A stretch of 41,916 nucleotides of DNA from Planctomycetota bacterium (GTDB lineage Bacteria > Planctomycetota > Phycisphaerae > Sedimentisphaerales > Anaerobacaceae), in the NCBI GenBank assembly GCA_013349615.1, contig DUZJ01000025.1, forward strand, positions 1-41,916, written 5' to 3'. This document shows, piece by piece, positions 7,617 through 16,068 of the stretch. The position numbers and the translations under genes are program-made. The notes under the pieces are model-generated. The model was not told the DNA's origin. It worked only from the letters and a program-made list of their open reading frames with translations, and did no database searches. Every line of letters begins with the position of its first letter. Within the stretch, counting starts at the first letter, position 1.

Positions 7617-7682
7617 TTGAATATAGTGTTCTGTAATACGATAAATGCGTGATGATTACTGGTAGTTACTCCAGGCCATCCC

Positions 7683-7699
7683 CAAAGCCTTCGGCTTTG
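7683..7699 (+). other. Hairpin downstream of dnaX
   Basis: Perfect 7-bp stem CAAAGCC-TTC-GGCTTTG, 67 bases after the dnaX stop. No T-tract follows, so it is not a canonical intrinsic terminator. Confidence 0.4.
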
Positions 7700-7763
7700 A
7701 GGCTGCCACCCTTGAAGCAAGAGACTATTTTATAACGAATTACGAGAGGCATGATATTGATTA

Positions 7764-7855
7764 TGACCAGCGCATATACTGAAAGTTTGAACAGACTTAT
7801 TGAGGAGTTTGGTGAGCTGCCGGTGGCAAATCCCAAAACGCCGGAATGCTCGCTG
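7764..7855 (+). pseudogene. 5' fragment of a second recR
   Basis: Codons from ATG 7764 give MTSAYTESLNRLIEEFGELP, closely matching the start of the intact RecR at 8545 (MSSAYTESLNKLIEEFGRLP). Similarity continues, with one single-base indel, to about 7855 and then stops. Similarity to the region just before the intact start (GATATTGATTATGA against ATATCGGGTATTGAGATGA) shows that some upstream DNA is shared too. Many differences are in third codon positions, so it derives from a working homologue. A lipoprotein gene and about 690 bases separate it from intact recR. Confidence 0.8.
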
Positions 7856-7865
7856 TGGCCATTAT

Positions 7866-8132
7866 TTAGTAGCCATAGGAGTCGTCTTCTGGTACACACT
7901 TCCCTTTCACTCGCTCATATCCACTGTCACATTCCCATTTAGTGCATATTTTGATGTCGCGTGAAGCCCAGGACAAACACCCTAAGCCGGTACTGGTATA
8001 CTCCTGACAGTACGACTCTGTTATCGTCCCCCACTCTACGCAATGTTGGTGAGCAGGACCACAACCTGTACATCCTAATAAAAAGATTGCAATTGGCACA
8101 AAGAGATACGTTATTCTGAAATACTTCTTCAT
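7866..8132 (-). CDS. Small Cys-rich lipoprotein
   Basis: An 88-residue secreted lipoprotein. The signal segment FRITYLFVPIAIFLLGC has a lipobox (LLGC) with lipidated Cys21. The mature part has seven further cysteines (CTGCG, HCVEWG, YCQEY, LGCLS, ICTKWECD, GKCVPED), so a disulfide-stabilised fold is likely. I do not recognise the family. ATG 8130-8132 is chosen over an upstream GTG because AAGGAGGC precedes it at the right distance on the minus strand. The gene lies between a recR fragment and intact recR in the opposite orientation, which suggests that it arrived with the recombination that left the fragment. Confidence 0.65.
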   Translation of the reverse strand: MKKYFRITYLFVPIAIFLLGCTGCGPAHQHCVEWGTITESYCQEYTSTGLGCLSWASRDIKICTKWECDSGYERVKGKCVPEDDSYGY

Positions 8133-8544
8133 AATAGTTGCCTCCTTATAATAATATTGACAAATGTTTACGCCCTTGATGAAGCGCAGCTCATAATACA
8201 CTTACTTAATTCTTATCCATAGTTCCGATTTACCATTGATTTCACCGTGTTTCTCCAATACAACCTATCTCTGTTACCAAATTTGCGTGAGCAATGCAAC
8301 CGTTTCGAGCATTATTTTGCCAAAAACCTGCTAAGTGACCTCATCTCCGAAATTTCGCCGACTGATACGCTTTCACCACGATACTTGTTCATACCTCATC
8401 CACTACCCCCCAGGCAAGTCCACGCAAAAACCCACTGCTCACACCGCCGATACCATCCGTCAACTTCTTGTAAGTTGACATCCTCGCACCTTGTGGTATA
8501 GTAACTTCGAACGGATTGTCTTCCAAACAATATCGGGTATTGAG
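8133..8544. other. Intergenic region between lipoprotein and recR
   Basis: No gene is well supported. It contains the inverted repeat GTCAACTT-CTTGT-AAGTTGAC (8459-8479). A minus-strand 30-codon frame across this repeat is noted under rejected items. Confidence 0.5.
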
Positions 8545-9150
8545 ATGAGCAGCGCGTACACTGAAAGTTTGAACAAGCTTATTGAGGAGTTCGGCAGGCT
8601 GCCGGGTATCGGGCCTAAAACAGCCGAACGACTCGCTTTTCATATACTAAAGGCAAATGGCGATGAGGCGATGGCACTTGCCGACGCCATTCGCGATGTC
8701 AAAAATAAAATCAAACGCTGCCAGACCTGCTACAATTATTCCGAGCAGCCGACCTGCGAAATCTGCGCCGACCCAGGCCGTGACAAAACCATAATCTGCG
8801 TTGTCGAACAGCCGAAGGACGTCGTCGCCCTCGAAAAAACCGGCGCCTGCAAATGGCTCTATCACGTCCTCGGCGGCCACATCGCGCCGCTCGACGGCGT
8901 CGAGCCGAGCGACCTGACCATCAACAAGCTCGTCGAGCGCGTCCGCAAAGGCGGCATAAAAGAAATAATAATGGCGACCAATCCCAACCTGGCCGGCGAC
9001 GGAACCGCGCTTTATATCAGCTCGCTGCTGCGAAATACCGGCGTCAAAATCACGCGGCCGGCAAGGGGACTGCCAACCGGCAGCACCATCGAATATGCAA
9101 GCGGAAAAATGCTCACCGACGCCATCATCGGCCGGCAGAAATTAGAGTAA
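8545..9150 (+). CDS. recR: Recombination mediator protein RecR
   Basis: This 201-residue protein works with RecO (and RecF) to load RecA on gapped DNA. Visible are the N-terminal helix-hairpin-helix (RLPGIGPKTAERLAFHIL, 18-35), the four-Cys zinc finger (C59, C62, C71, C74), the Toprim domain starting ICVVEQPKDV with the later acidic/Gly region (IIMATNPNLAGDGTALYIS), and the C-terminal Walker-B-like segment (ARGLPTGSTIEYA). The start is placed at ATG 8545 by family length and alignment; upstream in-frame codons do not match RecR. No strong ribosome site is visible. The dnaX-recR order is conserved in many bacteria, but here a recR fragment and a lipoprotein gene interrupt it. Confidence 0.95.
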   Translation: MSSAYTESLNKLIEEFGRLPGIGPKTAERLAFHILKANGDEAMALADAIRDVKNKIKRCQTCYNYSEQPTCEICADPGRDKTIICVVEQPKDVVALEKTGACKWLYHVLGGHIAPLDGVEPSDLTINKLVERVRKGGIKEIIMATNPNLAGDGTALYISSLLRNTGVKITRPARGLPTGSTIEYASGKMLTDAIIGRQKLE

Positions 9151-9212
9151 TTGTCCGCCCGACACAATATAGAAGAAACTTAAAACACACAAATTTGTAG
9201 TGAGGTAGGAAA

Positions 9213-10610
9213 ATGAATGAAAATAAGAATACCGACCAGCACAAAAAAGAACTTTCACGACGTGATTTTATGGGCGGCGCTGCCGCTATTGCGACAGCCT
9301 TTACGTTTGTCCCCGGCTCCGTTCTGGCCGGCTCCCGTCGCGTCCCGCCTAATGAAAAAATCAATATCGGCTGCATCGGCGTCGGCGACCAGGGCTCTCG
9401 CGATATGCAGACATTCCTCGCCAAGGATAGCGTCCGCATAGTCGCCGTCTGCGACGTCGATGCAAACAATCGCAAAAAGGCCGCCGATATCGTCAACGAA
9501 AAATACAACAGCCGTGCCTGCCGAACCTACAACGATTTCCGTGAAATGCTCGAAAAGCACAAAGGCATCGACGCCGTCCTCGTCGTTACTCCCGACCACA
9601 CCCACGCCCCAATTTCTGTCGCCGCAATGAAGGCGGGAAAGCACGTTTACTGCCAGAAGCCGCTCACGCACACCGTACTCGAGGCCCGCAGGATGGCAGA
9701 AACCGCCCGAAAATACAAAGTCGCCACCCAGCTCGGCACCGTCAACCAGGCCTCGGAAGATTCGCGGCTGCTCCGCGAATGGATATGGGCCGGTGCAATC
9801 GGGAGCGTCCGCGAAGTCCACAACTGGTCCAACCGACCCATCTGGCCGCAGGGCATCGACCGCCCGACCGAAACACCGCCCGTTCCCTCCACTCTCGACT
9901 GGGACCTCTGGCTCGGCCCGGCCCCGCAAAGACCCTATCATCCGATTTATCTACCTCTTGTCTGGCGCGGCTGGTGGGATTTCGGGAACGGCGCGCTCGG
10001 CGATATGGGCTGCTACAGTTTCGATACAATCTTCCGCGTCTTAAAGCTCGCCCACCCGGTCAGCGTCGAGGCCAGCGGCTCGGCCTTTGCGCCGAAGATG
10101 TGGAACCAGTTACAGATAAATACCGAAACCTATCCCCGTGCTTCGGTCATTCGCTGGCAGTTCCCACCAAGGCCGGGTATGCCACCTGTAACCGTAACAT
10201 GGTACGATGGCGGGATGTTTCCTCCCGAGCCGGACGAGCTCAAAGGCCAACCGCTCCAAAGAGAAGGCCTGCTCTTCGTAGGCGACAGGGGCAAAATCCT
10301 GTGCGGCTTCGCCGGCGGCGGTCCGAGACTGATACCCGAATCCAGAATGCAGGCCTTCAAGCGTCCGCCGAGAACTTTGCCGAGGTCTATTGGTCATCAC
10401 GATGAATGGCTCCGCGCGTGCAGGGGCGGCGAAGCCGCCGGCGCCAATTTCGAATATTCCGGCCTCGTAACGCAGGCCCTTTTGCTCGGCAACGTCGCCT
10501 TGCGCACCCGCAGGAAATTATACTGGGATGGCCGAAACCTGAAAGTCACAAACCTGGCCGAGGCCAACAAATACATCCACTTTGACTACCGCCGCCCCTG
10601 GACATTGTAG
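9213..10610 (+). CDS. Tat-exported Gfo/Idh/MocA-family oxidoreductase
   Basis: A 465-residue protein. The twin-arginine signal (LSRRDFMGGAAAIATAFTF, about 14-32) predicts export in folded form. A Rossmann motif (IGCIGVGDQGSRD, about 51-63) binds a nicotinamide cofactor, and CQKPLTHTVLEAR carries the family Lys-Pro (EKP-like) motif. The C-terminal domain (WRGWWDFGNGALGDMGCYSFD) is the substrate-binding alpha/beta part seen in planctomycete members, which usually act on sugars or inositols; the substrate is unknown. The ribosome site GAGGTAGGAAA precedes ATG 9213. The last 77 bases (10534-10610) are repeated at about 90% identity at 11561-11637, a relic of a tandem paralogue. Confidence 0.88.
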   Translation: MNENKNTDQHKKELSRRDFMGGAAAIATAFTFVPGSVLAGSRRVPPNEKINIGCIGVGDQGSRDMQTFLAKDSVRIVAVCDVDANNRKKAADIVNEKYNSRACRTYNDFREMLEKHKGIDAVLVVTPDHTHAPISVAAMKAGKHVYCQKPLTHTVLEARRMAETARKYKVATQLGTVNQASEDSRLLREWIWAGAIGSVREVHNWSNRPIWPQGIDRPTETPPVPSTLDWDLWLGPAPQRPYHPIYLPLVWRGWWDFGNGALGDMGCYSFDTIFRVLKLAHPVSVEASGSAFAPKMWNQLQINTETYPRASVIRWQFPPRPGMPPVTVTWYDGGMFPPEPDELKGQPLQREGLLFVGDRGKILCGFAGGGPRLIPESRMQAFKRPPRTLPRSIGHHDEWLRACRGGEAAGANFEYSGLVTQALLLGNVALRTRRKLYWDGRNLKVTNLAEANKYIHFDYRRPWTL

Positions 10611-10704
10611 GGCTTTAATCTTGTGAGGCATTAAAAAAGAATCTCTTCTGCAGCTTTAGGATACTTGTACTAAATAGTATCTTAGCTATAAGAAAGATTT
10701 TGTT

Positions 10705-11541
10705 ATGAAGACAACAAAAAAGAAAAAAACAAATCGAATTATTATAGCATCGCTTTTCTTGATATTTTTGGGAATTATTTTTCTTGAGTTGATTTTCTTC
10801 ACAGTACCCATTGTAGTACTAATTATTGTTTTACCCTACAGCAAGGGGCTGTTAAGATGGTTTCTGATAATACTATTAATCTTTTTCTCGGTTATATCTG
10901 TTACATTCCTTATTTATGATACATTGCCCTACATATATACGCCGCCTGCTCTTACGCCAGAGAATTTAGTTGTTTATAACGAGTGTATCGAATTTGCAAA
11001 GGTTCAGGATGAGCATAGGAATTTCATGTTGACCAGACGTGTAAAAGTGCTTATTGGCTGTGGTTTCCAGAAAGACCACGGTTTGGAAAAATTAGTGTGT
11101 GATGATGTGTTTTCTGGCAGTGAGGGATTAAGAAAACTTTTTTCTGAAGATGAGATTGTTGAAATAGAAAAGCTCGCAAAACAACTTCATAGCGTTGATT
11201 CTGTGGCGTTTCAAATCGACAATGATATGTTGTTGTTTTATACAGCTAACAATTCTATATTGCCCTCCATAAGTCCTCCTCCTGCACAAAGAATATCCAT
11301 TCTACCTACGAGGGCGGGAGTTCTTTACTCCTTAAACGGAAGGAATCCAAATGAAGTTGATAGCGAGACTTTAAACGCGAATAAACCATTTATTCAAATC
11401 CAGGGCAATTGGTATATGTCCAGAAATCTGACATTGTCAGGTACGAGAGAGACTGGACACGTTTCTGTCCCCAAATCGTTGTTTGACTATTCTTTGCGGA
11501 CGGAAGGAATTAATCCGGAAGATTTTATGAAATTTGATTGA
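10705..11541 (+). CDS. Hypothetical membrane protein (AT-rich)
   Basis: A 278-residue protein I do not recognise. The Lys-rich N-terminus (KTTKKKKTNR) is followed by strongly hydrophobic stretches at about 11-46 and 52-71, giving two or three membrane segments, then a ~200-residue soluble domain. It lies between an oxidoreductase gene and a 77-bp relic of a second one, and its AT-rich base composition differs from both neighbours, so it looks like an insertion or a replacement of the second oxidoreductase. No clear ribosome site precedes ATG 10705. Confidence 0.6.
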   Translation: MKTTKKKKTNRIIIASLFLIFLGIIFLELIFFTVPIVVLIIVLPYSKGLLRWFLIILLIFFSVISVTFLIYDTLPYIYTPPALTPENLVVYNECIEFAKVQDEHRNFMLTRRVKVLIGCGFQKDHGLEKLVCDDVFSGSEGLRKLFSEDEIVEIEKLAKQLHSVDSVAFQIDNDMLLFYTANNSILPSISPPPAQRISILPTRAGVLYSLNGRNPNEVDSETLNANKPFIQIQGNWYMSRNLTLSGTRETGHVSVPKSLFDYSLRTEGINPEDFMKFD

Positions 11542-11560
11542 CAGCTTTTTTTAGCTCTTT

Positions 11561-11637
11561 GAAACCTGAAGGTCACAAACATCCCCGAAGCCAACAAATA
11601 CCTCCACTTTGACTACCGCCAACCCTGGACATTGTAG
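11561..11637 (+). pseudogene. 3' relic of a Gfo/Idh/MocA oxidoreductase
   Basis: These 77 bases match 10534-10610 without gaps at about 90% identity (8 differences). The frame is intact to the stop: LKVTNIPEANKYLHFDYRQP then WTL. The changes are a mix of silent and conservative replacements, as expected for a once functional paralogue. Nothing upstream of 11561 matches the rest of the oxidoreductase, so only the 3' end survives. Confidence 0.85.
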
Positions 11638-11657
11638 AGCTAATAATCTGCGATTAT

Positions 11658-12899
11658 TTACATGAGGACTTCAGCGCCTTTGCCCTGTGCGATAAGGGGG
11701 ACATAGGATTCGAGCTCCTTCCGGATGGCTGCATCGGTAAGGTCGATTGTCTTCCGACGTTCAGCCGACAAGTAACCCGCCAGCACGAGCTTTGTAATCT
11801 CAAGGCCGTACTCCCAGTTCAAAAACGCGTCCTTGCCGGCTAAAAAAGCATCCCGCATATCGTCAAGCTCATCGACATAGCCGTACAGGTCCAGCTCATT
11901 CGGCTGAACGGTAAGCAGCCCGCGGGAAGCGGTCGCCTTCTCTAAAGCCGCTTCGGCGTCCGCCACCGCCTCAGCCGCCGCATCGCTGATGAAAACCTCT
12001 AACGGCGACCGCAGCGAGTTGACCTCAAAGGCGTAGCCCGGCCCCATCCCCTCCATCAACAACCGAAGACCCTGCTTGTCATACATCCACGAGTTGGTGA
12101 ACTGCGCCTTTACAAGTTGCCCCGTCTCAGGATTGCGGAACGTGATTATGCCCGTACAGAAATCCTCAGCGGGCACCTTCGCGTAATCGACACCCATTCT
12201 GTCGAGAAGCTGCTGCCGGTATTTGGGCCTTCCCCACTTCAGCAGCGCCGTCTCGGCGTTGATGGAAACCGGCTCAAGGAAATCAATTGGTTTGCCGACG
12301 GGCGTCAGCACAAACCACGCCACGGCGATACTGTGGCAGCCCATATCTGATAGCACTCCGCCTCCCTGCTGCGTCGGGTCCCAGAACCACGGCTCGTGCG
12401 GGCCTCCGTGCTCTTCGGCGCTCCGCGCAAGCGCAATCGGCCCCATACTCTTTTGCGCCGGCGCAAGCTGCGTGAGCGCATTTTTTATGGCTTTCATGTG
12501 GATTTGGTTCTCGAAGTAAGCCGTAGGCAGCTTCGCCTCCTTCGCCAGGGCAATAAGCTTCCTTCCCTCCGCTACGGTGCGCGCAAGCGGCTTTTCGCAG
12601 ATAATACCCTTCAGCTCCGCACCGGCTTTTACCGCCTCGACAATCTGCTCCACAAGCTCGATGCGGACGTAGTTCGGCGCAAACACCGCCACCGCATCGC
12701 AGTTTTTGCACAATTCCGCAACGTTTGGATAGACCTTGCAGTCGCCCAATCCGTTTGCTTTCGCAAATTCAGCTAATTTTTCCGCCCAGTTGAGCGCATA
12801 GACACCCACAAGCTCAGCCCCGCGTACCTGTTTAAGCGCTGTAGCCTGGAAATTGCCGATGAAGCCGGCCCCGATGAAACCAAGTTTAAGTGTTTGCAT
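11658..12899 (-). CDS. Cytoplasmic Gfo/Idh/MocA-family oxidoreductase
   Basis: A 413-residue protein with the Rossmann motif LGFIGAGFIGNF (about 6-17), the family EKP motif (IICEKPLARTVAEGRKL, about 110-126) and a C-terminal domain with GGGVLSDMGCHSIAVAWF (the conserved Gly-Gly/Asp/His region). Without a Tat signal it differs from the exported paralogue at 9213-10610. NAD(P)-dependent oxidation or reduction of a sugar or cyclitol is expected; the substrate is not evident. ATG 12897-12899 follows AAGGGAGTAAGTTAC on the minus strand, a good ribosome site. It converges with the oxidoreductase relic at 11637. Confidence 0.85.
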   Translation of the reverse strand: MQTLKLGFIGAGFIGNFQATALKQVRGAELVGVYALNWAEKLAEFAKANGLGDCKVYPNVAELCKNCDAVAVFAPNYVRIELVEQIVEAVKAGAELKGIICEKPLARTVAEGRKLIALAKEAKLPTAYFENQIHMKAIKNALTQLAPAQKSMGPIALARSAEEHGGPHEPWFWDPTQQGGGVLSDMGCHSIAVAWFVLTPVGKPIDFLEPVSINAETALLKWGRPKYRQQLLDRMGVDYAKVPAEDFCTGIITFRNPETGQLVKAQFTNSWMYDKQGLRLLMEGMGPGYAFEVNSLRSPLEVFISDAAAEAVADAEAALEKATASRGLLTVQPNELDLYGYVDELDDMRDAFLAGKDAFLNWEYGLEITKLVLAGYLSAERRKTIDLTDAAIRKELESYVPLIAQGKGAEVLM

Positions 12900-13215
12900 A
12901 GTAACTTACTCCCTTGTCCTGTTAATCCTCCGTAAGGAGTCCCAAGGACTGTCTAAAACAAGTGCATGTTTTCAAAATACCGCGGCCAAATTACTTTTTG
13001 CTCCGGAGCTAATCAAGAACAATCTCTTGCCTTGCGTATTTTTTCAAATAATTGACGAAATCTTCTCACACGTCTATAATATAAACTCGATAAAAAGATT
13101 TTGTAGCTGGTCATGCCACGGAAGGCCACAAAAATATATATTTTATTTACCCGGAACTTTGTATCTGGTAATTCCGATAAGGAGTGATGACTAAGGAATT
13201 TTTTCAGGTGTCTTT
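12900..13215. other. Divergent intergenic region
   Basis: No gene is seen. It holds the rpoN promoter and must also hold the start signals for the minus-strand oxidoreductase, which I could not pin down. Confidence 0.6.
13052..13080 (+). promoter_or_regulatory. Sigma70-type promoter for rpoN
   Basis: TTGACG (13052-13057), a 17-bp spacer and TATAAT (13075-13080). The predicted start near 13087 gives a leader of about 130 nt before ATG 13216. Confidence 0.65.
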
Positions 13216-14694
13216 ATGAAGCTGGAGATGAGCACACACATGCGTCTGGAGCAGAGGATGAAGCTCGCTCCGCACATGATTCAGTCAATGGAGATTCTCC
13301 AGCTTCCAATCCTGGCGCTTCAGGAAAGGATAGAACAGGAGCTGAATTCCAATCCTGTTCTTGAAATGGCCGAGCCCTCGGATCCCGAAGCCCCCGCATC
13401 CGACGGCGAGCAGCCCCCGGACAATATAAGCGTAGATGAAAGGGACCTGGTCGTCGATACAGACAACAACAAGGTCAAAGACTTCCAGCGCCTTGACAAT
13501 CTCGGTGACGGTTTTAAGGACTATATGTCCCAGTCAGGCACCTTTCATAAACGCATTCGAGCTGACGAGCCGGACGCGAAACTGCAGGCGATAAACAATA
13601 CCGCCGCACCCCCGCAGTCCCTGCATGAACATCTCGAAGAGCAGTGGCGAATGGTCGAGGCCGAAAAGCCGGTCAAAAAAGCCGGCGGTATGATAATAGA
13701 TTACCTCGACGACAGGGGATATCTGACCGTAAGGCTTGAACAGCTGCACAATAAAGACAGGGCCGATTTCACCCTCGATGATTTGAAAAAGGCTATTGAG
13801 CTTGTCCAGAAATTGGAGCCCGCAGGCGTCGGCGCACGCGACCTGAAGGAGTGCCTGCTCATCCAGATGGCGCAGAGCAGCGAGGAGATGACTTTTGAAT
13901 CCCGCCTGATTGCCGAACATATGGGCGCACTGCTCGAGAATCGTCTGCCCGACATCGCAAAAAAAATGAAGTGCAGCGTTAAGGCAATCAATCTCGCCGT
14001 TAAGCGCTTGAGCAAGCTTGACACATCCCCGGGTCTGCAGATTGGGCCGAACCGGAACCATGCCATCACCGTCGATGTAATAGTCGAACAGTTGGATGAT
14101 TCGGCCGGCTTCACCGTCCGATTGGCCGATTCTGATTTGCCGAACCTTAGAGTAAGTAAATACTATTCAAAAATGGCAAAAGATACAAAGGTCGCTGAAA
14201 AGACAAAAAAGTTTTTGCAAAACAACATCCGTTCCGCCCAGTGGATTATGGATGCAATAGAGCAGCGAAAGAATACCCTGCTGAAAGTAACCAGGGCCGT
14301 GGTCAAATACCAGAGAGACTTTTTCGAGAGGGGCCAGCTGCATCTTCGTCCGCTGCCGATGTCAAAGGTCGCCGATGATGTCGGGGTGCATCTGGCCACA
14401 GTCTCCAGGGCCGTTGCCGGCAAATACGTACAGTGCTCCTGGGGGATGCTGCCGCTGAGAAAATTTTTTAGCGGCGGGACCAAAGATGATAACGGCGACC
14501 TGTATAGCTGGGAGGCCATAAGGGCCAAATTGCGCCGGATTATTGATGCCGAGGACAAAGCAAAGCCGTTAAGTGACGACCAGATAAGAAAGAAATTAGC
14601 GGAAAGCGGCATCAAAAATCTCGCCAGACGCACCGTTGCAAAGTATCGCAAGCTCTTAAACATCCCCACCGCCAGATTTAGAAAAAAATACTAA
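13216..14694 (+). CDS. rpoN: RNA polymerase sigma-54 factor
   Basis: This 492-residue alternative sigma factor directs polymerase to -24/-12 promoters that need AAA+ activators. The Gln/Leu-rich region I is clear (RLEQRMKLAPHMIQSMEILQ, about 10-29, then LPILALQERIEQEL), followed by an acidic region II (40-130). The core-binding domain (DYLDDRGYL, LEPAGVGARDLKECLL) and the helix-turn-helix (VADDVGVHLATVSRAVAGKY) follow. The RpoN box ARRTVAKYRK that reads the -24 element is near the C-terminus, with a short basic tail. No matching enhancer-binding protein is in the window. Transcription is probably from the promoter at 13052-13080. Confidence 0.95.
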   Translation: MKLEMSTHMRLEQRMKLAPHMIQSMEILQLPILALQERIEQELNSNPVLEMAEPSDPEAPASDGEQPPDNISVDERDLVVDTDNNKVKDFQRLDNLGDGFKDYMSQSGTFHKRIRADEPDAKLQAINNTAAPPQSLHEHLEEQWRMVEAEKPVKKAGGMIIDYLDDRGYLTVRLEQLHNKDRADFTLDDLKKAIELVQKLEPAGVGARDLKECLLIQMAQSSEEMTFESRLIAEHMGALLENRLPDIAKKMKCSVKAINLAVKRLSKLDTSPGLQIGPNRNHAITVDVIVEQLDDSAGFTVRLADSDLPNLRVSKYYSKMAKDTKVAEKTKKFLQNNIRSAQWIMDAIEQRKNTLLKVTRAVVKYQRDFFERGQLHLRPLPMSKVADDVGVHLATVSRAVAGKYVQCSWGMLPLRKFFSGGTKDDNGDLYSWEAIRAKLRRIIDAEDKAKPLSDDQIRKKLAESGIKNLARRTVAKYRKLLNIPTARFRKKY

Positions 14695-14718
14695 CTTTTT
14701 CTGGCCCGCCGTAAAAAT

Positions 14719-15693
14719 CTATTCAGCAGCCACAAAATTGCCCTTTATCGGAGAATAATTCATCTTTGCTTTTCTTTTTTCTCCGTTTGTCACTATCACT
14801 TTTTCAAAATAGCACTTGATTCCGGTCCCATCCTGAATTATGGGCGTGTTCTGCAAATGATAGTGCAGGTGTGCCTCCGAAGAATTGCCCGAATTTCCGC
14901 ATAGACCTACGACTTGTCCTCTTTTGACCTTATCGCCGACCTTGACTTTTATACTGCCAAGTTTCAGATGGGCAAGGACCGACACCTCATATTCGCGGTG
15001 CTGAATAAATACCGCGTTGCCCAATCCCGAATACGGATTCATAGAGCCGTGGACATTATCTCTGACACCATTGATGACATCCGTTACCTTTCCGTCCGCC
15101 GGCGCTAATATCTCTCTGCCAAACGCAAAGTAGTCTTCGTTGACTCTGCTTTCGCCTTTACGCGTCTTCCCTTCTTCGTTCGCACCAAGAAAGTCGAAAG
15201 CAAATCTTTGATTGGGAGTGTCGTGGTGCTGATTGAGCTCTTTGGTGTCACCGCCCCAGAAAACCAGCCACCTGCCCTTGAAAGGAAGCGATAGCTTAGT
15301 TTCGTTTTTCTCCGGAACCGGTATTTCCGGCTTATGTGGCTGGAACAACAATCCTGTAACCTTGTCTTTTTCATCCAGCCAGACTGTTATGTCCAGCTTC
15401 CCACGTTCGCAATGTGCAATAAAAATCGCCTGATGGGGCGGAGTCACCCGCGGCTTATCGAGTTTTTCGATTTTACCGTATTGGGTGGACAGGTTCTTGA
15501 AAAATGGCGACCTCTTCTCTAACGGGAAAAAATCCTCCATACTCTGGTCAAAATCTTTTCCGGTGCCTGCGTAATCTTTCTCATTGATGGCCTCGACCAT
15601 CCTGTTTACGACTTTCCCAAATCTCTCTGAATCCGCTGCCGCGACCCAAGACACTACAAACAATGCAGCCAACACTATAAGAGACCTTCTCAT
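14719..15693 (-). CDS. Secreted M23-family peptidase with N-terminal DUF3887-like domain
   Basis: From the chosen start this is a 324-residue protein: signal peptide (SLIVLAALFVVSWVAAADS), a ~100-residue DUF3887-like domain (MVEAINEKDYAG...), then an M23 (LytM) metallopeptidase domain at about 150-300 with FAFDFLG, a SGLGNAVFIQH strand and the zinc-ligand motif HLHYH. M23 enzymes cut peptidoglycan cross-links or other Gly-rich peptides outside the membrane. ATG 15691-15693 is preferred to the ATG five codons upstream because GGAGG, which would otherwise be coding, is then its ribosome site. The gene converges with rpoN; 24 bases separate the stops. Confidence 0.8.
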   Translation of the reverse strand: MRRSLIVLAALFVVSWVAAADSERFGKVVNRMVEAINEKDYAGTGKDFDQSMEDFFPLEKRSPFFKNLSTQYGKIEKLDKPRVTPPHQAIFIAHCERGKLDITVWLDEKDKVTGLLFQPHKPEIPVPEKNETKLSLPFKGRWLVFWGGDTKELNQHHDTPNQRFAFDFLGANEEGKTRKGESRVNEDYFAFGREILAPADGKVTDVINGVRDNVHGSMNPYSGLGNAVFIQHREYEVSVLAHLKLGSIKVKVGDKVKRGQVVGLCGNSGNSSEAHLHYHLQNTPIIQDGTGIKCYFEKVIVTNGEKRKAKMNYSPIKGNFVAAE

Positions 15694-15759
15694 TTTGCAT
15701 ACCTCCATATTTTAGATTGTTTTTCTACCAGCCAACTTGTTTACTTTTTCATAGAGACT

Positions 15760-16068
15760 TTATTCAGGCGCCAGCTCTTTCATATTCTCCCAGTATTTTT
15801 GAAACTGGCGCCGGCCTGTTCTTGTAATCCTGTACGATGTATGCGGCATCTTGCCACGAAATTCTTTTTTTACCTCTATGAAGTCGGCTGTTTCGAGTTT
15901 ATTAATGTGTGTGGCAAGGTTGCCCTTAGTTAGCCCCAGCGTAGTCAGCAGAAAATTAAAATCGACCTTTTTCGCCGAGGTCATAATCTTCAAAATCGCC
16001 AATCGCACCGGCTCGTGCACTACCCGGTTAATGCTGTTATGAATCTGATTTACCTGGCTCTTGCTCAC
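15760..16068 (-). CDS. Winged-helix transcriptional regulator
   Basis: A 102-residue single-domain DNA-binding protein. The pattern is that of small winged-helix regulators lacking an effector domain (HEPVRLAILKIM, then FNFLLTTLGLTKGNLATHIN as the recognition helix-turn-helix, then KLETADFIEVKKEF and the wing). Its start overlaps the 3' end of the upstream membrane-protein gene by 32 bases (16037-16068), so the two are translated together. Regulators of this type often control the adjacent membrane protein. No Cys or His cluster suggests metal sensing. Confidence 0.85.
   Translation of the reverse strand: MSKSQVNQIHNSINRVVHEPVRLAILKIMTSAKKVDFNFLLTTLGLTKGNLATHINKLETADFIEVKKEFRGKMPHTSYRITRTGRRQFQKYWENMKELAPE

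Noticed and set aside
8391-8480. 30-codon minus-strand frame beginning MSTYKKLTDGIGG
   Set aside because: Short, weak ribosome site, overlaps an inverted repeat (8459-8479). Possible small peptide, but not supported.
9779-10405. 208-codon plus-strand frame within the oxidoreductase gene
   Set aside because: Different frame of a well-supported gene, Arg/Pro-rich, no family signal.
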